Assembly (NCBI GenBank): GCA_964545855.1
Contig: CAZJHD010000093.1
Span: forward strand, 1 to 12,784
Direction of reading: 5' to 3'
DNA length: 12,784 bases
Source of the DNA: CAZJHD01 sp964545855
GTDB taxonomy: Bacteria; Planctomycetota; UBA1135; JACQFD01
The notes under the pieces were generated by a model. The model was not told the DNA's origin. It did not search any database and saw only the letters and a list, made by a program, of their open reading frames with translations. A program made the translations under genes and the position numbers. The first letter of the stretch is position 1; the number at the start of each line of letters is the position of its first letter. Positions 1 to 7,355 of the stretch are shown here, one piece after another.

Positions 1-504
1 GTCGCCGCCGAGGTCGACGCGGGGCGGGCGGTCGAGCGCCGTGCCGCGCGCGCGCGCGAATCGGGCGCGCGCCTCCGACGCATCGAGGAGCGCCGCGAGG
101 CCGAGGCCCGCGGCGAGCGCGGCGATCGTGCCGAGGAGCCCCGAGCCGACGACGAGGGCCGGCGCGTCCCCCGGCGCGGCGGCGAAGAGGGCCGCGGCGC
201 CGACGGCTTCGCGGCCGTCCCACTCGACGCGCACGGCCTCGCGCAGCGGGAGCGCGAGGAGGAGGCGCTCCAGCGCCTCGCGGTAGGGCGCGCCCGACTC
301 CGCCTCCGCGACGAACGCCGCGAGCTCGGCCCGGTGGCGCTCGAGCGGCTGGGGCAGCGCGTCGCCGCCGAGACGCAGGTCGGCGATGCCGGCGCGGCGT
401 TCGAAGGGCTGCGCGCAGACCGCGCAGGCGAGGTCCGCGAGACCGGCGCCGCAGCGCGGGCAGGCGAGGTCGTCGTCGGTCGTGGGCGCGGGAGAGTCGT
501 CCAA
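1..504 (-). CDS. Zinc-ribbon SAM-dependent methyltransferase-like protein, N-terminal part (runs off window)
   Basis: The frame is open from position 504 to the window edge, giving 168 codons with no stop, so the C-terminus is missing. Seen: four cysteines in a CPRC-x8-CAVC arrangement (about residues 15-30) form a rubredoxin/Trm112-like zinc ribbon. A helical stretch follows, then a glycine-rich VVGSGLLG segment (about 118-125) and an acidic strand end LLDAS (about 141-145). Known: a zinc ribbon followed by a GxG loop and an acidic residue after the second strand is a common layout of class I SAM-dependent methyltransferases. The substrate cannot be told. The start is a TTG preceded by an AGGA-type ribosome site about 9 nt upstream; the ATG at 514-512 is out of frame. 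It lies 46 bp downstream of the PAS gene on the same strand, so the two may be co-transcribed. The catalytic half lies outside the window, so the methyltransferase call is moderate. Confidence 0.55.
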   Translation of the reverse strand, partial: MDDSPAPTTDDDLACPRCGAGLADLACAVCAQPFERRAGIADLRLGGDALPQPLERHRAELAAFVAEAESGAPYREALERLLLALPLREAVRVEWDGREAVGAAALFAAAPGDAPALVVGSGLLGTIAALAAGLGLAALLDASEARARFARARGTALDRPPRVDLGGD

Positions 505-550
505 GGCCCCGCATCCTAGGAGCCCGCGCCACGGGATCTCCGCGTCGCGC

Positions 551-1444
551 TCAGCGCGCCATCACGAGATCGCGCGAGGTTTCCTCGGCGGCGAGCGCCT
601 CGGCCTCGAAGGCCGTCGCCATGGCGTCGGCCACGAGCGCCTCGAGCTCGCGCTCGAGGTCGGCGGCGACGGAGTCGGGCTCCGCGACGGCGGTCACGGG
701 CGCGGCCGCGGGCGCGGCGAGACGGGCGAACGCGAGGAGCGCGCCGGTCGTGGAGCCGTGGGCGTCGCGCAGGAGCACGACGCTCCACTCGCCCGCGGTC
801 ACGCCCAGAGCGCCGCGGAGTCGCGGCGGCGCTTCCTCGATCGAGGTCCAGCCGCTCGCCGCATGCATGACGGCCGAGAGCCGCTCGCCCCGCAGTCCCG
901 CGAGTCCCTGGGGATGCCGCGCGGCGAAGGACGCGAGCCCCTCGGCGGCGGCGGCGCTCGTCTCGACGATGCGCAGGTCGGGCGACACGAGGATCGCCGG
1001 GAAGGGGAGCGCCCCGAGGATGCCGAGCCGAGGCGCCTCGGGCTCCGCCACGGGCGCGGCGGCGTCGATCGCCCAGCCGAGCCACTCGCCGCGGGCGCCG
1101 TGCCAGGGGCCGACGCCGACATCGAGGACGAGGCCTCGGAATCGAACGCGCGTGCGCCGTCCGGGCTCGCGCGGTCCTCCGAGGAATCGACGGACGGCCG
1201 TCGCCTCGTCGGGCGCGAGCGCCGTCGTCTCGGCGCCGACGCCTCGGGAGAGGCGGAGCGGGCGTTCGAGCCTCTCCGCGTCGACGCGGGCGAGGAGCTC
1301 GCGGCCGCGGGCGTTCGCGTCGCGGATCTGGAGCTCGGGGCCGAGCCAGATCAGCGCCGTCGCGAGGGCGTCGTGCGCGCTCGCGGGAGCCAACGTGCGG
1401 GAGTCACGGGGCGGGCAGACCTTCTTCCTTCCTTCACGGTCCAT
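551..1444 (-). CDS. Stand-alone double PAS-domain protein without output domain
   Basis: This is a 297-residue soluble protein with no signal peptide or membrane segment. Two stretches read as PAS folds: residues about 24-128 (ALIWLGPELQIRDANARG is the typical first strand-helix) and about 141-243 (LPFPAILVSPDLRIVETSAA, later EWSVVLLRDAHGSTTGALLAF). The second resembles the PAS type found in bacterial chemotaxis transducers, where a helix-rich insert and a GLRG.RLSAVMH-like segment precede the last strands. A helical tail (about 257-291) ends the protein. No kinase, cyclase, helix-turn-helix or methyl-accepting segment follows, so it can sense or bind but has no visible effector; a partner is likely. 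The start was set at the ATG at 1444 because GGAGAG lies 8 nt upstream. The frame extends to 1603 upstream, but that extension is Arg/Pro-rich and not protein-like. The ligand is unknown. Confidence 0.6.
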   Translation of the reverse strand: MDREGRKKVCPPRDSRTLAPASAHDALATALIWLGPELQIRDANARGRELLARVDAERLERPLRLSRGVGAETTALAPDEATAVRRFLGGPREPGRRTRVRFRGLVLDVGVGPWHGARGEWLGWAIDAAAPVAEPEAPRLGILGALPFPAILVSPDLRIVETSAAAAEGLASFAARHPQGLAGLRGERLSAVMHAASGWTSIEEAPPRLRGALGVTAGEWSVVLLRDAHGSTTGALLAFARLAAPAAAPVTAVAEPDSVAADLERELEALVADAMATAFEAEALAAEETSRDLVMAR

Positions 1445-1939
1445 CTCTTCGGCTCTCCGCCGCGGCGGGGACCTCCGCGGCCCTCCAGGGATCGGCATTT
1501 CGGGGTGCCGGGCCTGACTGCCCGCGGCGGGAGTCCTCCGGGCTCCGGGCGGGGACCGACGCACGGCGCGTCGTCGCGCGTCGTCACCGAGACCGCTTGC
1601 CACGCTGGCGGCGCGAGCCCGGCGCCGAGCGCCGCGGCCTCGCGCTCGCTCCGCGGAACACGTTCGCCATGGCCCGGCGAGTGGTCGCCCCCGTGCCCTT
1701 TCTCGGGCCGTCGGATAGCTTGCCCGAGGATCGAACGGCTCCCCGCCGGCGCCCCAGGACTCGCGCTCCTTCGCGTGGGATTCACGGGTTCCACACCCGG
1801 CCTTCGCTCCCTCGGTCCATCCTCTTCGCGCCGCTCGAAGGCCTCGGTCCCGGCCTCCGGTGCGGAACGTCTCGACCCCTTTCGACCCCCAACGTCCTCA
1901 CTCCCCGGCGTCGCCGGGTCCCCTCCGGAGTTCCACCCC
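1445..1939. other. Non-coding divergent intergenic region
   Basis: About 495 bp separate the minus-strand PAS gene from the plus-strand secreted protein gene. The frames here are open only because of the base composition; their translations are Arg/Pro/Ser-rich and lack domains. It should hold promoters for both neighbours. One candidate element is GTGCCC at 1693-1698 with CGGATAGCTT at 1712-1721, which resembles a sequence ahead of the isomerase gene (11634-11662). A short inverted repeat lies at 1904-1918. Nothing else recognisable was seen. Confidence 0.5.
1904..1918 (+). repeat. Small inverted repeat in the 5' leader of the secreted protein gene
   Basis: CCCGGCG, T, CGCCGGG is a perfect 7-bp inverted repeat around one base. 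As RNA it would fold with a 5-bp CCCGG/CCGGG stem and a 5-nt loop, ending 7 nt before the GGAG ribosome site at 1927-1930. It could modulate initiation or be a DNA-binding site. With this base composition it may also be chance. Confidence 0.3.
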
Positions 1940-3925
1940 ATGCAGATTCCCCTTCGTTGGTCCGTCGGGCTCTCGCTGCTCGTCGCACTGCCCTGCGCGC
2001 CCGTCGCGGCGCAAGACGTCTTCATCTGCGCGCAGACCGACATGGTTCTGACGCGCGCCACCGACCAGAACGGGAGCGGCCGCGCGAACGACCCCGGCGA
2101 GTACGGGAAGGTGGGATACGCGCCGACGCTGCTGCGCACCGGGCAGGAGGTGAAGGCGACGTCGATGTTCGGCGTGCCGAGCTTGCTCTGGTTCGACAAC
2201 CACAGCTCGGTCCGCGGACTCGTGAAGCTCTCCGACACGAATGGCAACGGCACGTTCGAGCCCGCCGAGACGACGGCGCTGTTCACCTCCGTCCACACGA
2301 CCCTCGGCATCACCGCCACGAACACGTTCCTCCTCGGCATGGTGCCCGGCACGGGCGACGAGGTCTTCTTCGCGAACAACGCCTTCAAGGCCGTGCCGCC
2401 CGCGACGAACGGTCTGTACCGCGCCGGGAGCCTCACGACGACCCCGGTCTTCTCGGCGACGATCCAGCAGAGCAACACGGTCACGATCTACGAGAACAGC
2501 ACGACGCCGAGCGGCACGACGACCCAGGGCGGCGCCTGGGAGCGCATCGCGCGCATCGACTCGTCGAAGACGATCCTCGCCTACCACACCCTCGATGACG
2601 TGATCTACGCGCTCACGGATCTCGACATGGACGGGAAGTTCACGAGCGCCGGAGAGGTCGTGAACTGGCTCAACGCCGCCGGGCACAAGCTCGGGATCGC
2701 GGTGAACCCCGACTTCGCGGCGGGCCCGCTCGCCGGCTACGGGGCGAACTTCGCGTCCGTCACGCCCAACTCGACGCTCAACTACCTCACGTTCAACTAC
2801 ATCGAGGTCCATCAGGCCTCGAACACGGTCTACGTCGGGACGCGCACGCAGCCCAATGCGTTCCTCGAGCCGGTCTCCGGGAAGATCTTCCGGTGCAACG
2901 ACCTGAACGGGAACGGCACCGTGAACGATCCGGGCGAGGTCGTGCTCTACGTGAACGACTTCCTCGCGGGGACCTTCGTCGACCAGGACACGCTCATCCA
3001 GTACTCGCCCTCGGCGAGCTCGCCCGGGTTCACGGGCCTCGCCGTCGACCAGTCGACGGGGAAGGTCTACGCGCTCTCGAACGCGGGTCCGGCGGACCCG
3101 GCCGGCACGTTCAGCGCCGACATGGTCTGGACCTTCGTCGACAACGACTTCGACACCGTGGCCCTCTCTCCCGGCGAGCAGCTCGTCCACCACATCCAGC
3201 TCCCGGCGGGCGGATTCTCGAACGAGCTCGAGGTGTCGCCTGCGGGCTTCTTCGCTCCGACGTTCGCGGCGTCCTCGCAGCACGAGGTCGCGGGCTTCCA
3301 GAGCCCGATCATCAACCCCGGCTGCACCGTGATCCCGAGCCTCGCTCTGAAGACGAGCACGCGCTTCTACAAGGGTCCGCCGTTCCTCGGGAACACCGAC
3401 TGGCAGGTGTCGCTCGTCGGCACGACCGTGAGCCCGGGCAACACCTTCGCGCAGCTCTGGGTCTCCGAGGCCGACTGGGATCCGGTCACCGTGAAGAGCC
3501 TCTGGGACCTGCTGAACGGCCCTCCGTTCAACACGGGGCTCCCGTACCCGTCGAACCTGAGCACGCGGAACATCGACGAGTGGCTCCCGATCGGCTTCTG
3601 GATGTCGCCGTCGCCGATGTACCTCGACCTCTTCGACCTCGCCCTCACGGGCACGTTCTGGGTCGAGAACATCCCCGGCGGGATCATCAAGGGCGACGGC
3701 GGCGTGGCCGGCGCGGGCGCCTACGGCGATCCCATCATGGGCTCCTGCACGGCGGGCGCCGGGTCGATGAAGTACATCGGCCGGTTCGACGCCGACATCG
3801 CCGTGCCGAGCACGGTGTCGCTCGCCGGCAAGAAGTTCCGCCTGCAGTGGCACACGCAGGACAGCAGCGGCGGCGGCGGTCTCCCGCGCGTCGTGTCCGA
3901 CGTGGGGATCATCCAGCTCCAGTAG
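1940..3925 (+). CDS. Secreted protein with five calcium-loop-like repeats (possible beta-propeller)
   Basis: This 661-residue protein has a clear signal peptide: a short basic start, a hydrophobic core about residues 8-20, and cleavage probably after PVAAQ near residue 24. Five acidic loops of dockerin/EF-hand type occur: DQNGSGRANDPGE at 42, DTNGNGTFEPAE at 99, DLDMDGKFTSAGE at 227, DLNGNGTVNDPGE at 321 and DNDFDTVALSPGE at 401. Each is followed by a strand-like stretch and separated by segments rich in Gly, Thr and Asn, which suggests a bladed or repeated beta structure that binds calcium. From about residue 455 a distinct C-terminal domain with two cysteines (CTVIPS, GSCTAG) runs to the end. 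No catalytic motif, membrane anchor or sorting tail was seen. The ATG was chosen because GGAG lies 9 nt upstream and the signal peptide begins there. A strong terminator follows. Function is unknown; an extracellular or cell-surface structural or binding role is inferred. Confidence 0.8.
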   Translation: MQIPLRWSVGLSLLVALPCAPVAAQDVFICAQTDMVLTRATDQNGSGRANDPGEYGKVGYAPTLLRTGQEVKATSMFGVPSLLWFDNHSSVRGLVKLSDTNGNGTFEPAETTALFTSVHTTLGITATNTFLLGMVPGTGDEVFFANNAFKAVPPATNGLYRAGSLTTTPVFSATIQQSNTVTIYENSTTPSGTTTQGGAWERIARIDSSKTILAYHTLDDVIYALTDLDMDGKFTSAGEVVNWLNAAGHKLGIAVNPDFAAGPLAGYGANFASVTPNSTLNYLTFNYIEVHQASNTVYVGTRTQPNAFLEPVSGKIFRCNDLNGNGTVNDPGEVVLYVNDFLAGTFVDQDTLIQYSPSASSPGFTGLAVDQSTGKVYALSNAGPADPAGTFSADMVWTFVDNDFDTVALSPGEQLVHHIQLPAGGFSNELEVSPAGFFAPTFAASSQHEVAGFQSPIINPGCTVIPSLALKTSTRFYKGPPFLGNTDWQVSLVGTTVSPGNTFAQLWVSEADWDPVTVKSLWDLLNGPPFNTGLPYPSNLSTRNIDEWLPIGFWMSPSPMYLDLFDLALTGTFWVENIPGGIIKGDGGVAGAGAYGDPIMGSCTAGAGSMKYIGRFDADIAVPSTVSLAGKKFRLQWHTQDSSGGGGLPRVVSDVGIIQLQ

Positions 3926-3943
3926 AGTTCCAGCATCGTTCCC

Positions 3944-3983
3944 CGGGGGCGGCTCGCGACGCGGGCCGCCCCCGTTCTCGTTG
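3944..3983 (+). terminator. Rho-independent-like terminator after the secreted protein gene
   Basis: A perfect 10-bp GC stem, CGGGGGCGGC at 3944-3953 with GCCGCCCCCG at 3965-3974, encloses an 11-nt loop. TTCTCGTTG follows, a weak T-rich tail. It begins 18 nt after the TAG stop, so it most likely ends the 1940-3925 transcript and separates it from the 4205-7116 operon. The imperfect T tract lowers certainty. Confidence 0.6.
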
Positions 3984-4204
3984 CAGGGAGCGTCGACGGC
4001 GCCGAGGCGCCCGCCGCGAGCGGCACCCTCACCGACCCCCCGGTTCGCTGCACCGCCCGCGGCCGGGCACCCGGTGGAGCGCACGACGGCGGCGCATTTC
4101 CGCACCGAATCCGAGCCGTTCAGCGGAGCGCCTCCGCGCGCCGATCCATGGGGGGTCCTCGGAGCCCGGCTGTCCCGGCTCGCGGACGTGGGAGAGCAGG
4201 GAAG

Positions 4205-4762
4205 ATGCGTCGAGGGATCCGGTGGTCCTGGGGGGCCGCCATCGCAGGCTCGTTGGCCGCCGCCGCGGCGTCGGCGACGACCGTGGAGCGGCTCACGCTC
4301 GGCGACCTCACGGAGCGCGCCCCGCGGATCGTCGAGGCGCGCGTCGTGGCGACGGCGCCGGCGCGCGACCTGCGCGGCCGGCCCGCCACGCGCGTCACGC
4401 TCCACCGTCTCGCGTCGCTGAAGGGCGACGCGCCCGCCGCGTTCGACGTGCTGCTGCCGGGCGGCACCCTCGACGGCGAGACCCTCGCGATCGCCGGCAT
4501 CCCGCGCTTCCGCGAGGGCGAGGAGGTGCTCCTCTTCCTGTCGGCGCCGTCGACGGCGGGGCTCGTGCTCCCGATCGGCCTCGGACAGGGCACGTGGCGC
4601 GCGTCCGTCGATCCCGCGACCGGCGAGCGGCGCCTTGCGCCCGACCTGCTCGGCATCGAGCTCGTCGATCCGGCGACGGGCGCCCCCGCGGCGCCGGTCC
4701 TCGGGCCGATCGCGCGCGACGCGCTCCTCGGCGAAGTGCGTCGCCGGGTGGCCGCGAAGTGA
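4205..4762 (+). CDS. Small secreted protein of unknown function, coupled to matrixin gene
   Basis: This 185-residue protein has an N-terminal signal peptide (MRRGIRW, then an Ala/Gly-rich core, cleavage probably near ASA-TTVERL about residue 24). The mature part opens with TTVERLTLGDLTERAPRIVEARV, continues with a VTLHRLASLKGD segment and a REGEEVLLFL segment, then a short Gly-rich GLGQGTW stretch. I recognise this as the style of small exported proteins (leader, SLEEL-like helix, LKG, GEEVLLFL) often found in bacteria with large secretomes, but no function is assigned to them here. The start at 4205 is preferred because GGGAGAG lies 8 nt upstream and the signal peptide begins there; the upstream ATG at 4148 adds an Arg/Pro/Gly-rich piece. 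Its stop overlaps the next start (GTGA at 4759-4762), which implies translational coupling. It could be a chaperone, inhibitor or surface partner of that protease; this is inference from position only. Confidence 0.7.
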   Translation: MRRGIRWSWGAAIAGSLAAAAASATTVERLTLGDLTERAPRIVEARVVATAPARDLRGRPATRVTLHRLASLKGDAPAAFDVLLPGGTLDGETLAIAGIPRFREGEEVLLFLSAPSTAGLVLPIGLGQGTWRASVDPATGERRLAPDLLGIELVDPATGAPAAPVLGPIARDALLGEVRRRVAAK

Positions 4763-7116
4763 GCCGGTGCGCTTCGCTCGCCGCCGGGATCGCCGTCCTC
4801 GGGATGGCGGTCGCCGTCGCCGTGCCCGTGCCGGCGCACGTGCCGATCACGGGCATCGGCGGCTCGCCGATCCGATGGCCCGGAGCCACGGTGAAGTTCC
4901 TGCTCCACCCGCTCGGCTCCGACGACGTGGCGGACGGCAGCGACCTGCTGGCGCTGCGGCTCGCCTTCGCGCGCTGGACCGATGCGCTCGCGGGCGGCCT
5001 CGCGCTCCAGGAGGCGACGGGTCCTTCGCCGTCGAGCCACGACGTCGACGACCTCGCGACGCACCGCGTCGTCTTCGACGAGAACGACGTGACGGGCTAC
5101 TTCCCCGTGAAGACCGGCATCGTCGCGCTCACGCCGATCCGCTACGACGGGCAGAACCGCATCGTCGACGCCGACATCGTCTTCAACGGCCGCGACCACG
5201 CCTTCTCGACGAAGCTCGCGGCGGGGCGGATGGACGTGCAGGACGTGGCGGCCCACGAGATCGGCCACTTCATCGGCCTCGATCACTCGCCGAGCGCGGG
5301 GGCGACGCTCTTCCCCTGGGTGTCGGCGGCGCAGACGGTGCATCGCTCGCTCGCCGTCGACGACGCGCGCGGCGCGCAGGCGACCTACACCGGCGCCGGC
5401 GCGGCCTCCGGCGGGCTCTCGGGCGTCGTGCTGCGGAGCGCGCCGGGCGGCGGCGCCGGACCTCCGGCGCGGCGGGCCTGGGTCGCGGCGACGCGCGCGG
5501 ACGGCACGAGCGCCGGCGGCGCGCTCACGAAGGACGACGGGAGCTTCGTGCTCCCCGCGCTGGGCCCTGGGCTCTACGCGCTCGGCGTGGCGCCCCTCGA
5601 CGGGCCCATGACGGGAGCGAACCTCACGTCCGCCGGCGCCGTCGACACCGACTTCGGATGTCTCGTCGTCGGCACGAGTCCATCGTCGCCGACGCCCTGG
5701 CCCGTGGTCGCCGGCGCGACGACGAACGTCGGAGCGCTCGTCGTGCCGCCGAAGGCCGGCCCGGCCGTGACGCAGGTCTCGCCGTCGGCGCCGCTCTACC
5801 TCGCGCCCGGAGGATCGAACCTCGTGATCCTCTCGGGCAGCGGCCTCGTGACCGGCTGCGCCGTGCGCGTGCCCGGCGAGGGCGTGACGGTGGCGGCGGT
5901 ACAGCCGACGGCCGGCTTCGGGACGCTGCTGGTCACCCTCGTGGCGTCGCCCGACGCGGTGCTCGGTCCGCGCGACCTGATCGTGGTCGATCCCGAGGGG
6001 CGCGTCGCGCTCGAGTCGGGTGCCCTCGAGGTGCGGAAGCCAGCGCCGCAGGTCTCGGCCGTGGCGCCGTCGCTCGGTCCGTCGGCGGGTGGCACCGAGA
6101 TCACGATCACCGGGAGCGGCTTCGCGACCGGAGACCTCGCGACCCGCGTCGCCGTCGGCGGCGCGCTCGCGGCGGCGACCGTCCTGTCGGCGACGCAGGT
6201 GCAGGCCGTCGTGCCGCCGCTCGGCGCGGGGCAGGCGCCCGGGTCCTTCGACGTCGTCGTGATGAACTCCGACGCGCAGGAGGGACGCAAGGAGGACGGC
6301 TTCCGCTACGTGGGCGATCCGGCCGTCACGGCGCTCTTCCCGGCGCAGGGCTCCAAGGCCGGCGGCAAGTGGCTCCGTCTCGCGGGGAAGGACTTCGCGC
6401 CGGGGGCGCAGGTCGCCTTCGAGCCGGCGGGGGCCGGAGCCGGCGCGGCCGTGCAGGCCGCCGTCACCGCCTCCACGACGGCCCTCCTCGACGTGGCGTC
6501 GCCCGCGCTCGCGGCCGGCGTCTACGACGTGCGCGTGACCAACCTCGACGGGTCGTCCGCGCTGCGCGCCGGCGCCTACGAGTCCGTCGACGCGCCCGAC
6601 CTGCAGGTGAGCCTCGTGGCGCCGGCGTCGGCGCCGGCGGGGGGTGGCGACGTCGTGTCGATGCAGGGGACGCACTTCCTCGCGGGCATGACCGTGCGCT
6701 TCGGCGTCGACCCCACGACGGGCGCTGGCGGCGCCGCGTCGGGCGGCGTGACGGTGCTCTCGACGGCCGAGGCCGAGGTCGTCGTGCCGGCGTCCTCCGG
6801 CGGCGCCGGCGCGGCGCTGCTGCTCGTCGAGGCGCCGGGCGCCGCGAGCGCCCTGGTGCCGGGCTTCGTCTACGCGGCCGGCGGCGGAGGCTCCGCCAAC
6901 GGCGCGGGCGGTCCCTCGAAGCGCGGCGGGGGAGGCGGTGGCGGCGGCTGCGCCTCGACCTTCGCCGTGGGCGGTCCGCCGGCGACTCCCGGCGACACGT
7001 CGGGCGCGCTGCTGGGCCTCGCCTGGCTCGCGCTCGCGGCGGCCGCTCTGTGGCTGCGGGCGCGGCGGAGGTCCCGGCCCGTTGCGGCGGGAGAGGGCCT
7101 CCTCACTCCAGCGTGA
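4759..7116 (+). CDS. Matrixin-type metalloprotease with four IPT/TIG-like domains and C-terminal sorting tail
   Basis: This is a 785-residue exported zinc protease. Seen: a signal peptide (about 1-26), then a catalytic domain with the metzincin zinc motif HEIGHFIGLDH at 166-176 (ligands H166, H170, H176; general base E167) followed by Ser. Matrixins normally have a Met-turn methionine about 8 residues later; here the equivalent position is Leu184 in ATLFP. After it come a carboxypeptidase-regulatory-like beta domain (about 216-330) and four IPT/TIG-like immunoglobulin-fold domains starting near 335, 428, 522 and 614. A Gly-rich linker (706-730), Cys731, a hydrophobic segment (about 750-768) and RARRR end the chain, a tail like MYXO-CTERM or related sorting signals. 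The GTG start overlaps the upstream stop by 4 nt, and the signal peptide begins there. The frame is open far upstream, but that extension is not protein-like. The stop codon lies inside the 178-bp repeat, so the gene overlaps the detached tail on the other strand by 14 bp. The substrate is unknown. Confidence 0.85.
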   Translation: MSRCASLAAGIAVLGMAVAVAVPVPAHVPITGIGGSPIRWPGATVKFLLHPLGSDDVADGSDLLALRLAFARWTDALAGGLALQEATGPSPSSHDVDDLATHRVVFDENDVTGYFPVKTGIVALTPIRYDGQNRIVDADIVFNGRDHAFSTKLAAGRMDVQDVAAHEIGHFIGLDHSPSAGATLFPWVSAAQTVHRSLAVDDARGAQATYTGAGAASGGLSGVVLRSAPGGGAGPPARRAWVAATRADGTSAGGALTKDDGSFVLPALGPGLYALGVAPLDGPMTGANLTSAGAVDTDFGCLVVGTSPSSPTPWPVVAGATTNVGALVVPPKAGPAVTQVSPSAPLYLAPGGSNLVILSGSGLVTGCAVRVPGEGVTVAAVQPTAGFGTLLVTLVASPDAVLGPRDLIVVDPEGRVALESGALEVRKPAPQVSAVAPSLGPSAGGTEITITGSGFATGDLATRVAVGGALAAATVLSATQVQAVVPPLGAGQAPGSFDVVVMNSDAQEGRKEDGFRYVGDPAVTALFPAQGSKAGGKWLRLAGKDFAPGAQVAFEPAGAGAGAAVQAAVTASTTALLDVASPALAAGVYDVRVTNLDGSSALRAGAYESVDAPDLQVSLVAPASAPAGGGDVVSMQGTHFLAGMTVRFGVDPTTGAGGAASGGVTVLSTAEAEVVVPASSGGAGAALLLVEAPGAASALVPGFVYAAGGGGSANGAGGPSKRGGGGGGGGCASTFAVGGPPATPGDTSGALLGLAWLALAAAALWLRARRRSRPVAAGEGLLTPA

Positions 7117-7279
7117 TCTCGAGACCCGGCGACGTGCTCAGCAGGTAGGGCGAGGGCACGCAGCTCGCGACCCACACCCAGAGCACCTGCGCGAAGAGCC
7201 GGGTTCCGAGCAGCGACGGCTGCGCCGGCAGGTCCTGCAGCATCGAGCCCTGGCCCGTGCGGTCGCTCGCGATGTCGAA
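7102..7279. repeat. 178-bp direct repeat, left copy
   Basis: Matches 7981-8158 without gaps at an offset of 879 bp. Three differences are visible: 7110/7989 (A/G), 7253/8132 (G/C) and 7269/8148 (G/A). One edge coincides with the stop codon of the minus-strand gene; the other falls inside coding sequence. The 701 bp between the copies holds the toxin-antitoxin pair. Confidence 0.95.
7103..7279 (-). pseudogene. Detached C-terminal tail of the secreted FG-GAP protein
   Basis: The minus strand encodes 58 residues, FDIASDRTGQG through SPGLEITLE and a stop, that match the last residues of the intact protein at 7982-9100 except Val to Ala and Pro to Leu; the third base change is silent. Nothing upstream of 7279 resembles the rest of that protein, so this is a fragment with no signal peptide, no FG-GAP repeats and no start of its own. 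The frame stays open to a TTG at 7354, giving a possible 83-residue chimeric peptide whose first 25 residues are basic and Pro/Arg-rich; expression is doubtful. The fragment abuts the toxin-antitoxin control region on one side and overlaps the matrixin gene's last codons on the other. Confidence 0.85.
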
Positions 7280-7355
7280 CTGGCGGCCTCGGAGGGGGCG
7301 TTCGACAGCCCGCGCTCGAGGACGTCGCGACGGCGGAATCCGAAGTCTGAGCAAC

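Noticed and set aside
386..1939. Upstream extension of the secreted protein frame over the PAS gene
   Set aside because: The extension is Arg/Pro/Gly-rich and would bury the signal peptide in mid-protein. A good ribosome site and signal peptide place the start at 1940.
1898..4405. Long minus-strand open frame opposite the secreted protein gene (835 codons)
   Set aside because: The translation is Arg/Gly/His-rich with no domains. It mirrors the codon pattern of the plus-strand gene, which has a signal peptide and repeats. It is a by-product of high GC.
2893..4758. Upstream extension of the matrixin frame
   Set aside because: It overlaps two better supported genes and is not protein-like. The signal peptide begins at the GTG at 4759.
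4120..6675. Long minus-strand open frame opposite the matrixin gene (851 codons)
   Set aside because: Low-complexity Arg-rich translation; the plus strand carries the complete zinc motif and TIG domains in the same interval.
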